Positions 10,945-21,412 of a stretch of DNA of 64,000 nucleotides are shown piece by piece. The notes beneath the pieces were generated by a model, which made no database searches, was not told the origin of the DNA, and worked only from the letters and a program-made list of their open reading frames with translations. Made by a program: the position numbers and the translations under genes. The stretch is from Reticulitermes speratus. Its lineage: Eukaryota > Arthropoda > Insecta > Blattodea > Rhinotermitidae. Numbering within the stretch: the stretch's first letter is position 1; the number at the start of each line of letters is the position of its first letter. The stretch spans positions 35,320,733-35,384,732 of the forward strand of contig JAJKFL010000039.1 in the NCBI GenBank assembly GCA_021186555.1, read 5' to 3'.

Positions 10945-11627
10945 CAGTGGTTCCCAAACTCAGATCGCGACACAAATCAGGGTCGCGGGGTGTATGACGT
11001 GGGGTGGCGAAAGAGTTTAATGGAAAACTCGATAATTATGAAAAAAGAGTTTTTATTTAGAAGCAAATGATTTGTCTAACCAGCACATGTCTGAGTTATT
11101 TAAATAAAGATTTGTTTATTGCTTGTTTTGTGTATTTAATATTGTCCCAAAAATATTGGATTTGACAAATAACATTAAAAAGTTAATATTTTTTTTAATA
11201 AGTAGCAATGTTATGTAGTATTCAAGAAAAGGCATTAGTATTTTTTTTTCCAATGGCTCGACAGCCCTTAGGGGGCCTAGACCACCTCATTTTTCGACGC
11301 TTCACGATCACACACTTTAGACACACCACACTCGGTAGAACTCCTCTGGACGAGTGAACAGCCCGTCGCAGAGACCTCTACCTGACAACACACAACACTC
11401 ACAAGAGACAGACATCCATGCCCTCGGCGGGATTCGAACCCACAATCCCAGTAAGCGAGCGGCCGCAGACCCACGCCTTAGACCGCACGGCCACTGGGAT
11501 CGACAGGCATTAGTATTAGTTCATTTATAATAAATATCACTGACTATTGCCGTTTCCTTGGTAGTGTGGCGGGTCACATACCGTTTGCTACTTCAGGGTC
11601 ACACACATAAAAGTTTGGGAACCGCTG
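10945..11627. mobile_element. hAT-type non-autonomous transposon
   Basis: Terminal inverted repeats CAGTGGTTCCCAAACT and AGTTTGGGAACCGCTG (one mismatch) and an exact 8-bp target duplication GTCTAGGG (10,937-10,944 and 11,628-11,635). Both are diagnostic of the hAT superfamily. No transposase inside. An S1 SINE later inserted in it. Confidence 0.93.
11243..11504 (-). mobile_element. S1 SINE nested in the hAT element
   Basis: Full-length S1 with target duplication AGGCATTAGTATT (11,230-11,242 and 11,505-11,517), so younger than the hAT element. Confidence 0.93.
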
Positions 11628-11635
11628 GTCTAGGG

Positions 11636-12156
11636 GAAGGTGATGGTGGATGGTGAATTGGTAAGGATTTGAAAGAGGGAGTCATTGTCTGTGTGAAGGT
11701 TCTAGCACGGCTTTCGTCGAAGATATGAAAACTCGGTTTTGGCAGCACATAAGCTAGTCGGGAGTCGAACCTGGGTATCTTCAGAATGCACGACTAGACC
11801 ATTACCATTACACCCATCTGCCTAATACAAGAAAACACATAAAGCTGATTACTACATAATTCATTATAAACTCCCTGTATTTATTAACGTTACCATACGA
11901 GATAAATCAGACTGGGCTTTTATATTTTTTCAGTTCAATTACATCTCCCACAACGGGCTTTATCTCCCCCCCTCTCCCTTTCTGTCGTGTTTTTCAGTAA
12001 TTAAATGCTTTGTTCCGCAACTCCCTTCTTCATCCAATCTTCCTTCGTAGTGTTATAATACAATCCCCCCTCTCCCCACCACGTGTTATCAGTTCTCGTG
12101 ACTCGAGGCCGGACGCTATTCGAACTACGCATTTTCTCATGGAGTGTTTCTAAAAA
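11636..12156. other. Unassigned DNA with a tRNA-like SINE remnant
   Basis: The minus strand at about 11,738-11,822 has TGTAATGGTAATGGTC and CAGGTTCGACTCCCGACTAG, resembling A and B boxes of a worn SINE of a sixth type. The rest is unassigned. Confidence 0.35.
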
Positions 12157-12158
12157 TA

Positions 12159-12643
12159 CAGTGGAACCTCGAACTTCGAACACAATCCGTTCCAGGAGAC
12201 GGTTCGACTTTCAAGTTGTTCGACTTTCGAGTTAAATTTCCCCATAAGAAATAATGTAAATTGAATTAATCCGTTCCAGACCCCCAAAATTTACCCAATA
12301 TAAAACATTTTAAGTGCCCATTTCAAAAGATCATAATGATAAAACAAGTATATTTAATTTCAATAATTGAAATTTTTTATTTATAATAGTACATACATAA
12401 AAATATTGTATAATAATCAATCAATAATAATAGTAGGAGGGATATTACTGTTCACTGGAAGGTGAATTACCCTTCTTTCATCTGGACCAAGCAGAGAGAG
12501 AAGGCGACCACGTGACGACCACGTGATTCTTTGTTCGACTTTCGAGTTTTTGTTCGAGTTTCAAAACTGGATTTTCCTCGAATTTTTTGTTCGAGTTTCA
12601 AGTTGTTCGAACATCAAACCGTTCGAAGTTCGAGGGTCCACTG
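12159..12643. mobile_element. pogo/Tigger-type MITE (Tc1/mariner)
   Basis: Termini CAGTGGAACCTCGAACTTCG and, on the other strand, CAGTGGACCCTCGAACTTCG, flanked by TA on both sides. The inner AATCCGTTCCAG and ATAAGAAATAATGTAAATTG segments are typical of Tigger-like elements. At 485 bp there is no transposase. Confidence 0.9.
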
Positions 12644-12645
12644 TA

Positions 12646-13136
12646 CTTAAAATACTTTCTACGGTACAATCCCGTACATTCGGTAATGAAATCATCACAA
12701 ACTGAAGTCCCGAGTTCAAATCTAGCCTGTCCATGTCACATGAACTACAGAATAATTCCAAACAGCGGAGTCCCTTGTGATAGGCTTATAGTTGCTGAGC
12801 TAGTCAAAAAATTCCTTTCCCCTTATATAACACGAAGTTTCATCAACGTGTACACAGGAGCCCACAACTGGACCGTATCCTGTGCCAGATTAATCTTCAC
12901 ACTGTTTCCTTAAGAACCACCTCGCAAACCTCTCACATGAACTTGCGTATCCCCAAGTGGCGCCATATCCTCGGGATTTGCGGGCAAGACTTCGTTAACA
13001 TTTTCATCTCCCTACGCATTGTACATGCCCTACGCATCTCATACATAGTAACTACCTGGCTAAGACCATAAATACTGTCGCTCCTTATTAAGCGGTTTGA
13101 ACATCCTCCATTATCAAGCACACGTAAATGGTATTT
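12646..13136. other. Unassigned DNA with a possible old repeat
   Basis: At about 12,790-12,905 the plus frame reads AELVKKFLSPYITRSFI, loosely like the peptide of the repeat at 53.38 kb (TQLVNKFPAFYGTRKFITAF). This may be an ancient copy. Confidence 0.3.
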
Positions 13137-13826
13137 GCCGATCCCAGTGGCCGCGCGGTCTAAGGCGTGGGTCTGCGGCCGCTCGCTTACTAGGACTGTG
13201 GGTTCGAATCCCACCGGGGGCATGGATGTTTGTGTTGTGGTTGTTGTATAAGGACGGTAGCATGGAACGTAAAGTGACATGAAGGACGAAAGGATTTAAA
13301 CAGTACAAAAATGGATCAAAGGGAAAAAAACCCCGGACAGGCAAAAAAGAAAAAATCCCACCGGGGGCATGGATGTTTGTGTTGTGTTTGTTGTATAAGG
13401 ACAGTAGTATGGAACGTAAAGTGACATGAAGGACGAAAGGATTTAAACAGTACAAAATGGATCAAAGGGGGAAAACCCCGGACAGACCAAAAAATAAATA
13501 AGAACACACACCGGGGGCATGGATGTCTGTGTTGTGTTGTAAAAAGACTGTTGTGGACCGTAAGTGACATGAAAGGACGAAAAAGGATTAATACAGAAAA
13601 AAAAATGGATCAAAGGGGGAAAACACAGGAATTAGTAACAAAAAAAAATCCCACCGGGGGCATGGATGTCTGTCTGTTGTGAGTGATGTGTGTTGTCAGG
13701 TAGAGGTCTCTGCGACGAGCTGGTCCCTCGTCCAGAGGAGTTCTACAGAGTGTGGTGTGTCTGAGTGTGATCCCGGCACATTAACAATGAGGAGGCCCTG
13801 CCCCAATAGGGGCTGTCGAGCCATGG
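13137..13826 (+). mobile_element. S1 SINE with three extra alternative body units
   Basis: One S1 tRNA head (GGCCGCGCGGTCTAAGGCG, B box GGTTCGAATCC) is followed by three tandem units of about 142-151 bp, starting near 13,210, 13,357 and 13,508. Each begins CACCGGGGGCATGGATGT and contains TGGAACGTAAAGTGACATGA (or a close variant). The ordinary S1 body then runs from about 13,650 to the GGGGCTGTCGAGCCATGG end. The alternative body is called S1b here and also occurs at 16.4 and 61.7 kb. Confidence 0.85.
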
Positions 13827-14160
13827 AAACAAACAAACTGGAAAATTACTTGATTGTTTTGTACTTCCATGCTGACTTTAATCTTAGTCCCTCCTTCACA
13901 TTACTTAAAAAATTTCTGAAAGTTGTGACGTAATGTATGATATTTAACAAGTACTCAAGTAGGTGTATTCTACAAACTCTCATGTAAGTCACAACAGTAT
14001 TCGTATATTAACCGTTTACGGCCCAGTGGTTACTTTTTTACCACCACGTTTAAAAATAAAACATTGTTTTTTCTGCCCACAGAATGTATTTTTGTGATTC
14101 TTTTGGATGTGAGATTAAACAGTAAGCACTTCCCTTTACAGCAATGAATGATTGGTTTTT
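13827..14160. other. Unassigned DNA with a piggyBac-like end
   Basis: At 14,008 TTAA is followed by CCGTTTACGGCCCAGTGGTT. A similar TTAA-CCCTTTAAAACCCAGTGG occurs at 47,166. TTAA plus CCNTTT is characteristic of piggyBac ends, but no partner end was located. Confidence 0.35.
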
Positions 14161-14164
14161 TTTG

Positions 14165-14681
14165 GCGCGTTCGCAATATTTCGAAAAGCGACTATTACCT
14201 TCATCATGTACGTCCGTCCGCATGGAACAACTCGGCTCCCACTGGACAGATTTTCATTAAATGTGATATTTAAGTATTTTTCGAAAATATGTCGCTAAAT
14301 GCACGTTTCATTAATATCTGACAAGAACAACGGTAATTTACACGAAGACCTATGTATATTTATGATAATATCTCGCTTAATTCTTCTTAGAATGATAAAT
14401 TTTTCAGAAAAAAGTGTAGAGAAAATCAAAACACACATTTTATGTTCAATAACTTTTTTTCCGAAAATCGTGCCGTTTATGAGATAATGTGGAAATATAC
14501 GGTACAGTCGGACAGACCACAAATGACAATATAATACGGCGCATACGCTTTGTATGCTGGATAACTAAGGCTAGAGACACACACTCAGAATATGTAATAC
14601 TTACTGCTTTTCAACGGCAACAATGGTTACACGAACGCGCTTCAATATTACGTTTATACGTACATTACCTGTCTTGTTAAA
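14165..14681. repeat. R5 interspersed repeat, copy 2
   Basis: Opposite orientation to copy 1. Carries GCGCGTTCGCAATATTTCGA, TGGATAACTAAGGCTAGAGA and ACCTGTCTTGTT at the far end. Confidence 0.8.
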
Positions 14682-14902
14682 AAAGTACTGTGTTTCGTAT
14701 ATATTTTTGATATCTTTTTCTTAAGCTTTGCAGAAGCCCACTCTTGCTTTACAGCAAGTTGGTTCTATCTCTGGTGCGTGGGACAGAAGTTGGTGTCTGA
14801 TATCATTACAGTAATGCGAGGAAACGCCCAGGGAATTCTCAACTATATCAGAAGTCTCACAGTACTCTTTATTACACAATTAGCCCGAAATGTGTCCATG
14901 TG

Positions 14903-16022
14903 CGAAACAGAATTATATCTCACTACGGCAAGTTCTTATGCAACATGACGCCAAATAACACAATTATATCTCACTACGGCAAGTTCTTATGCAACATGAC
15001 GCCAAATAAAACAATTATATCTCGCTACGGCAAGTTATTATGCAACATGACGCCAAATAACACAATTATATCTCGCTACGGCAAGTTCTTATGCAACATG
15101 ACGCCAAATAACATAATTATATCTCGCTACGGCAAGTTATTATGCAACATGACGCCAAATAACACAATTATATCTCGCTACGGCAAGTTCTTATGCAACA
15201 TGACGCCAAATAACACAATTATATCTCGCTACGGCCAGTTCTTATGCAACATGACGCCAAATAACACAATTATATCTTGCTACGGCAAGTGCTTATGCAA
15301 CATGACGCCAAATAACACAATTATATCTCGCTACGGCAAGTTATTATGCAACATGACGCCAAATAACACAATTATATCTCGCTACGGCAAGTTCTTATGC
15401 AACATGACGCCAAATAACACAACTATATCTCGCTATGGTAAGTTCTTATGCAACATGACGCCAAATAACACAATTATATCTCGCTACGGCAAGTTCTTAT
15501 GCAACATGACGACAAATAACACAATTATATCTCGCTACGGCAAGTTATTATGCAACATGACGCCAAATAACACAATTATATCTCGCTACGGCAAGTTATT
15601 ATGCAACATGACGCCAAATAACACAATTATATCTCGCTACGGCAAGTTCTTATGCAACATGACGCCAAATAACACAACTATATCTCGCTATGGTAAGTTC
15701 TTATGCAACATGACGCCAAATAACACAATTATATCTCGCTACGGCAAGTTCTTATGCAACATGACGACAAATAACAATTATATCTCGCTACGGCAAGTTC
15801 TTATGCAACATGACGCCAAATAACACATTTATATCTCCCTACGGCAAGTTCTTATGCAACATGACGCCAAATAACACAATTATATCTCGCTACGGCAAAT
15901 TATTATGCAACATGACGCCAAATAACACAATTATATCTCGCTACGGCAAATTCTTATGCAATATGACGCCAAAAACACAATTATATCTCGCTACGGCAAG
16001 TTCTTATGCAACATGAGGCCAA
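14903..16022. repeat. T3 minisatellite, 51-bp unit, about 22 copies
   Basis: Unit contains AATTATATCTCGCTACGGCA and CTTATGCAACATGACGCCAA. Since 51 is divisible by three, a 307-codon frame stays open; it is repeat-derived, not a protein gene. Confidence 0.97.
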
Positions 16023-16214
16023 ATATCTGCGATATGACTCAGTTTCAAAGTTGAAGCCCGTAGTAGATGGTGAGGCGTAACTACGAGCAGATATTTTACT
16101 AGTGCGATAGGATAGCAGCACTTGTCATGATCAGATGTTCTTAAAAACACTGGACATGTCTTGTGGTAACTCTGCTACCATAATATATGATTACAGAAAT
16201 ATGTATTTTTTTTT

Positions 16215-16608
16215 CAATGGCTCTTCAGCCCCTTGGAGGCCTAGGCCGCCTCATTATCGAGGCTTCACGATCACACTCAGACACACCACACTCGGTAGGA
16301 CTCCTCTGGACGAGTGATCAACCCGACGCAGATACCTCTCTACATGACAAGACACAACACTCATAAGAGACAGACATCCATGTCCCCGGTGGGATTTTTT
16401 TTTGTCTCTCCGGGGTTTTTCCCCTTTGATCCATTTTTGTACTGTTTAAATCCTTTTCGTCCTTCATGTCACTTTACGTTCCATATTACCGTCCTTACAA
16501 CAAACACAACACAAACATCCATGCCCCCGGTGGGATTCGAACCCACAATTCCAGTAAGCGAGCGGCCGTAGACCCACGCCTTAGACCGCGCGGCCACTGC
16601 GATCGGCA
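16215..16608 (-). mobile_element. S1 SINE with one S1b body inserted
   Basis: Read on the minus strand: S1 tRNA head, one S1b body ending in a poly-A-rich stretch, then the normal S1 body and tail. This is the same head-S1b-S1 order as at 13.1 kb, with one S1b unit instead of three. Confidence 0.85.
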
Positions 16609-16967
16609 CAGATATGTATCAGACGAAGCAATATTTTTGATTCAGTTAGTAGCATGTAAAATCTATCCCCTTCTAAAGAGCTTTATCTGTATGCTGGCAG
16701 ACCGTATTACACATCGTCAGTGTCCTTCGTTTATGATCGTATATAACTGAATATGTTTCGTCTCAAAGGGATAGGTTTCCGTATTCGTTGCCCATTAGTG
16801 GTGTGCCTCTTCTGTTTGTCTCTCCACGTGGTGATCAATGCTACCAGTACTAATAATCGTGATGAATATGATACCGCTGTACAGCTCCATAAGTGTGACT
16901 CCGAAATACCGTCAGCAAAGCGAAAATCACAACTGTGTGAACCTGTGAGGTGGAATCAATTTTAAAC
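16609..16967. other. Unassigned DNA with a short secreted-like ORF
   Basis: A 70-residue plus-strand frame (16,753-16,965) starts with a hydrophobic segment (CPLVVCLFCLSLHVVINA) like a signal peptide, followed by a polar tail with two cysteines. No family recognised; could be chance. Confidence 0.2.
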
Positions 16968-17115
16968 AACAAAGGCAATGTACGCATAACATAACACTGT
17001 GGAGCGTTCGCATAACCATTTTTACCGTGGAAAAGCAATAAGTATTTAAATATTCGGAGTGTCTGTAGCCTTAATTTTCCAGCATGCAAAGCGCATGCGC
17101 CGTATTATATCGTCA
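16968..17115. repeat. R5 interspersed repeat, copy 3, truncated
   Basis: First 150 bp of R5 (GGCAATGTACGCATAACATA, GTCTGTAGCCTTAATTTTCC), cut off where the FB-G segment starts. Confidence 0.75.
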
Positions 17116-17480
17116 ATACTTGTTGGACTGCTGTCCCGAAACGTCGGCAACAAACTACAATTTAAACGCTTCGTAACATCCCAGAAGAGCGAATACCTTA
17201 TTTTTTTTCAACGTTCAGAGGTTATGCGCACTTTGAATTAATTTGTTTTGCTGTTTTAGTAGATCGAATGTTTATGCAGTCCAAGAAGTTCTTGGGGCTG
17301 CTTGACCCTTGGAAGTTTATACCGACAGGCTGTCCCGAAACGTCGGTAACTGCCACTCTACGCTGCGTAATATCCCCTAAAAGCGAAGACCTTATTCTTC
17401 TCAACGTTTAGAGGTTATGCGCACTTTGAGTTACATTTGTTCTGTTTCACACTAGATCGAATATCTATGCCGTAAATTAC
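17116..17480 (+). mobile_element. FB-G foldback, two right-arm halves in tandem
   Basis: TGTCCCGAAACGTCGG occurs at about 17,131 and 17,331, each followed by the family's GCGTAATATCCC-like arm and then by a shared extension (AGAGGTTATGCGCACTTTGA). The direct duplication has a period of about 200 bp. No left arms are present. Confidence 0.75.
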
Positions 17481-17486
17481 TGGATA

Positions 17487-17650
17487 GGTAAAGTAAGTTT
17501 TCCCTAGAACAGGCCACGAAGGCCCAGAGGGGGAGTAGAGCTATAGGTCTACTCTTTCTTTAACCTCGGCGCTAGATGAGGGTGGGTGGTCAACTCCACG
17601 CCCCGGCCGATTTACCCCCGGGAAAGAGACCCGGTACCCATTGTATAGGA
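17487..17650 (-). mobile_element. S2 SINE 3' half
   Basis: Tail through core (minus: TACCGGGTCTCTTTCCCGGG); the tRNA head is absent. Confidence 0.85.
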
Positions 17651-17787
17651 AATTACTGGATAACCCGATCCTATTCTTTCCATAATGTGCAAAATACACT
17701 TAATGACTCTGACAACTGTCGTTTTGTCTTCCTGTCCGGACGCTATTCAAATCCTTCAGAAAACATTTGTAAACAATTTAACTTTTT

Positions 17788-17971
17788 AAATTAGGTTATA
17801 GACCAACTGATGCACACTAAAACCACTTTTTAAGTAGCTTTATTATTAAAATTGTTAAAATTTTTAACAATTTTAATAATAAAGCTACTTAAAAAGTGGT
17901 TTTAGTGTGCATCAGTTGGTCTATAACCTAATTTAATATGACGAAGATGCACGGTGTCAACAGTGTGAAAC
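17788..17971 (+). mobile_element. FB-A2 foldback, perfect palindrome
   Basis: Positions 17,786-17,860 and 17,862-17,936 are exact reverse complements around a single base. A tail with CGAAGATGCACGGTG follows, as in FB-A1. Target duplication TTAACTTTTT at 17,778-17,787 and 17,972-17,981. No hammerhead motif in this copy. Confidence 0.85.
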
Positions 17972-18000
17972 TTAACTTTTTATTCACCGTGCATTATGGT

Positions 18001-18076
18001 AATAGAAAACACTTATCAACCAACAATGATAATAAACTTTAATAGCGCAATTGTTGGTTGATAAGTGTTTTCTATT
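18001..18076. repeat. Short perfect foldback, 27-bp arms
   Basis: 18,001-18,027 and 18,050-18,076 are exact reverse complements with a 22-nt spacer. It lies just after FB-A2. Confidence 0.95.
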
Positions 18077-18652
18077 TGTAAACAATTCACTGCGCTCTGC
18101 TCCTTGTGCATCTCCACAATGCAGTCTATTGGACTGTGGCTATTCATTTTAACGCCCTACCGTCCGGAAGTTTCACAACAAATCTTCAGATAACGTCTTC
18201 AGAACCAGCAACATTAACACGAATTTCCCGACGGCACGCTCTGTGTGACGCACTGGTGTACAAGCAACAGTTGCTCTTGAAGGACAGTTCAAGGGTAAGA
18301 GAATGCCTTAGTCATGACTGGGAGCACGTACTTATCACGACGAGACGAGCTGGGACGTCCCCGTCAATAAAGTGACTTGCTGTGGGCATGGATGAGACAG
18401 ACGCCATTTGCAGTAAGGGGAGAAGTGTTCTCTGCCAGCACGTGTAGACTGGCGCCAGCTTCCTATCCTATCCAGGGCTATTTCGACGGATGCAGAACAG
18501 TAGGGTCGCGAGGCTGAACAATTGCCTGTATCCCAAGGCCAAAATTAAGAGTATGTGGAGTGTTACCTCCACCATCAAATATGTTCTCATGGCTCAGTGA
18601 TGAGTCACAAAGACACATGTAACTTTATCTGTCAGTCATAAAAGTTCAAGAC
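18077..18652. other. Unassigned DNA
   Basis: An 89-residue plus frame (18,106-18,375) has no recognised domain. No repeat recognised. Confidence 0.35.
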
Positions 18653-18666
18653 CTGAATATTCCATT

Positions 18667-18995
18667 GTTAACCATTTGTTTCTTGGACTTTGACCATCGT
18701 CTTTAATGTGAATAAAATATAGAATGTGAAATATAAAAATATATAAACATCTAAAATTCACTACGTTTCGGAACCACTGGTCCGGTGATTGAGACTAGCT
18801 CAATCAACAGGACCCAACTGAGTAGGCCTGAAGACGGAAGAAGAACCATCTTCCGAAACGTAGTGAATTTTAGATTTTTATATACTTTTATAGTTTAAAT
18901 TTTATATTATATTCACATTAAAGACGATGGACAAAGTCCAACAAACAAGTGGTTCACAATGGTATACACCATCGTGAAAAGCTTTTAGAATGCAA
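18667..18995 (+). mobile_element. FB-B1 foldback element
   Basis: Arms about 18,662-18,776 and 18,853-18,962, imperfect, both including CTTGGACTTTG-type and ATTCACTACGTTTCGG segments or their complements. Tail ACCATCGTGAAAAGCTTTTA. Target duplication CTGAATATTCCATT (18,653-18,666 and 18,996-19,009). Confidence 0.85.
18825..18866 (+). ncRNA. Hammerhead-like motif, weak stem I (HHR-B)
   Basis: CUGAAGA, extra C, stem II GGAAGA/UCUUCC (6 bp), GAAA, stem III ACGU (self-complementary) and A17. Stem I has only two possible pairs. The core is intact; activity would depend on dimer formation. Confidence 0.45.
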
Positions 18996-19096
18996 CTGAA
19001 TATTCCATTTGGAAAAAAGTTGTTTGAGTATTGTTTAAAATAAATGATTAGATCCTAATATTTGCTATAAAATACATATATATATATATATACGTA

Positions 19097-19398
19097 AAGG
19101 TAAAGCTATCCCATTACAGGCCTTGACAGGCCCTTAGGGCTCCAGGAGGTTGAGGCTCCCAGATTTCAAGACAATCGGCACATGAACATGGTAATGTTGT
19201 CAGTCCTATGCACCGGCTGCCTTTATCCCCCAGGAAATATCTCTGGTACTTAGACGCTGAGTCGACCCCGGGGCCATATGCGGCCGGAGAAAATAAGTCA
19301 ATGAAAAATTGCAGTGACCCCCATCAGGAATCAAACCCGTGACTTTACGACTTGTAGCGCAGTGTCTCAACCAACTGCACCACTGCGTGTCCGAGGTC
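19097..19398 (-). mobile_element. S3 SINE
   Basis: Full length, somewhat diverged. Target duplication ATATACGTA (19,088-19,096 and 19,399-19,407) in a TA run. Confidence 0.88.
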
Positions 19399-19407
19399 AT
19401 ATACGTA

Positions 19408-20004
19408 TAGGGGCCTTTTATGGATCATACTACGCACTTACATTACGTAACTATTGTTTATATATGTACAGGTCAACATGACCACTAATTAAATTAATGG
19501 GAAATTAATTTTATATCAATAAATGCATGCTGTACGTAATAAAACAAGAGAGTTGCTGTGCATTTTGATGGAAACTTCGAATCTAATTTATAATAAAAGT
19601 AAATCATCATTAAAATAGTAGCCTATGGCTGCCAATTAATGCTCTACGAACCAAGTACTAATGCTGACAACGAACACATCGACTGAATGACACATGCGAG
19701 ATACATTACAGTAATAATCCTGAAAGTTTTCAATGTTCATTGCAATTTATATCTTTGGAGAACCCATTTCGTTATTAACTGTGATGTAAATTATGCAGTC
19801 TCCTCCACTTGTCCATCTGTAAACTGCGATTATTCCTCATTGGCCATCTTTCATATCCTAACGCAACGCAGACTTGCAAATACTATCCGATCAGTTAATT
19901 TAACATCCAAATCATTTGGCTACAAAACCACAATAAAACACTCGCATACACCTCGTTGCTTACATCAAATTAAGTTTCTGTCCTAACAGTAACACTGTGC
20001 ACTC
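19408..20004. other. Unassigned DNA
   Basis: A 99-residue plus frame (19,687-19,986) shows no domain. Nothing else recognised. Confidence 0.35.
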
Positions 20005-20318
20005 TAAGGCCCGTTTACATGGTGCCAGTTGAGGTGTCCAGTAACTGGATGCCAGGTACTGTCCCTGTGTGAACACACCAGCCAGTAGCTTGACAGGCCA
20101 GTTGGACAGCAGCTGGCCATGCCAGTGAATTCAAACATTTTTATTTCCACTGGCCACTGACGTTCCCCCACCACCTCACAGTCCAGTAGCTGTCACCGTG
20201 TAAACGGTACAGCACACAGGACAGTTGCTGGCGGGTAGTAGACACGTGCAGGGCAATCGAATTTTTCTTTGTCTTTCTTGTGAATTATTTTTAATAATTG
20301 TTGTAATTATCAAACAAA

Positions 20319-20561
20319 ATGTCGGGCAGGTGGAGTGAGGAACAAACAACTAAGTTTGTTAATATGTACAAGGACTCTGAAGATTTGTGGAATGTATTTA
20401 CTTCTGAATATAAAAATCGCGAAGCCCGGCTCGCATCTCTAAAACACATGGTACGGGAAATGAACATACCTAATTTTGGTGTGAAGGACGTGTCTAAGAA
20501 GATAAAAGAGTTTGAAATAGAGGCCTTTGATATTCGAAAGAAAATTGATAACATTCTATAG
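20319..20561 (+). CDS. MADF/Myb-like DNA-binding ORF of Harbinger element, 80 aa
   Basis: The protein starts MSGRWSEEQTTKFVNMYKDS, with ENLWN-like EDLWNVF, SEYKNREAR and KKIKEFEIEA in the order of a MADF/Myb-SANT domain (W near residue 5, W at about 24, basic helix at the end). In PIF/Harbinger elements a second protein of this type helps the transposase bind the ends and enter the nucleus. At 80 residues it is shorter than usual (about 150 or more). It stops just where the transposase remnant begins, so an internal deletion probably removed its C-terminus. The start ATG follows an in-element leader and gives a domain with an intact N-terminus. It might still be translated, but this is not shown. 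Confidence 0.7.
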   Translation: MSGRWSEEQTTKFVNMYKDSEDLWNVFTSEYKNREARLASLKHMVREMNIPNFGVKDVSKKIKEFEIEAFDIRKKIDNIL

Positions 20562-20916
20562 TTTGTTGCGGAGGCAATAAAAGATAATGTTATCTCCAAC
20601 TTTACTCTCGCTGGCACAGCTTCACGCATCATAGTGTCCGAGCGTTGAATTCTCGGAGCAATCAGACACAACAGTTCATCAAATTGGTTGGGTGTTATTC
20701 TCATCACAGCTTTATATTCCTGTGGATCGTGAAGATACAGCTCTCTCAAAATTGTCACTGATGCTCCCAGTGATCTATTACGCATCCAGTTTCTCACCTA
20801 CAATTTTCTTACTCTTCTCCTCCTCTCCTCAAGTAAAATCTCTAACAACTCAGAACACAAAACTAACGAAAATGATCGTATTGCCTTACGAATTAGAACT
20901 CTCCTTTCTTCAGACA
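20562..20916 (-). pseudogene. Harbinger transposase, N-terminal fragment
   Basis: The minus strand opens with MSEERRVLIRKAIRSFSLVL and a basic EERRRRVRKL stretch. A TAG codon follows where a tryptophan is expected, then VRNWMRNRSLGAS, LHDPQEYKAVMRITPNQFDE, LLCLIAPRIQ and ITLSFIASATNYRMLSIFFR. This is the usual N-terminal half of a PIF/Harbinger transposase. The catalytic DDE region is missing; downstream the frame runs antisense through the MADF ORF. The gene is dead through one early stop and loss of its 3' two thirds. Confidence 0.8.
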
Positions 20917-20984
20917 TTTTGCCGCAACTACAAACAGTGGACAACCGAGCAAGGCCAGTTGAACTGGTCTACTCTCTCTCTCCG

Positions 20985-21412
20985 TGTGAACAACAATGGC
21001 CAGTCCAACTGTCTCTCCAATAGCTGGCACCGTGTGAACAACAATGGCCAGTCCAACTGTCTCTCCAATAGCTGGCACCGTGTGAACAACAATGGCCAGT
21101 CCAACTGTCTCTCCAATAGCTGGCACCGTGTGAACAACAATGGCCAGTCCAACTGTCTCTCTAATAGCTGGCACCGTGTGAACAACAATGGCCAGTCCAA
21201 CTGTCTCTCCAATAGCTGGCACCGTGTGAACAACAATGGCCAGTCCAACTGTCTATCCAGTAGCTGGCACCGTGTGAACAACAATGGCCAGTCCAACTGT
21301 CTCTCCAATAGCTGGCACCGTGTGAACAACAATGGCCAGTCCAACTGTCTATCCAATAGCTGGCACCGTGTGAACAACAATGGCCAGTCCAACTGTCTAT
21401 CCAGTAGCTGCC
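20985..21412. repeat. T4 minisatellite, 48-bp unit, about 9 copies, TIR-derived
   Basis: Unit contains AGCTGGCACCGTGTGAACAA and TGGCCAGTCCAACTGTCTCT. The first part is nearly the Harbinger terminal repeat (AACTGGCACCGTGTAAAC). Frames on both strands are open by periodicity only. Confidence 0.95.

Noticed and set aside
13097-13282. Short proteins with RSQWPRGLRRGSAAARLLG-like sequence, also seen at several other sites
   Set aside because: Translation of the S1 SINE head.
14900-16016. 307-codon frame with a 17-residue repeat
   Set aside because: Product of the 51-bp minisatellite.
20291-20575. C-terminal half of the minus-strand 168-residue frame as transposase
   Set aside because: This part runs antisense through the MADF ORF and no longer resembles a transposase.
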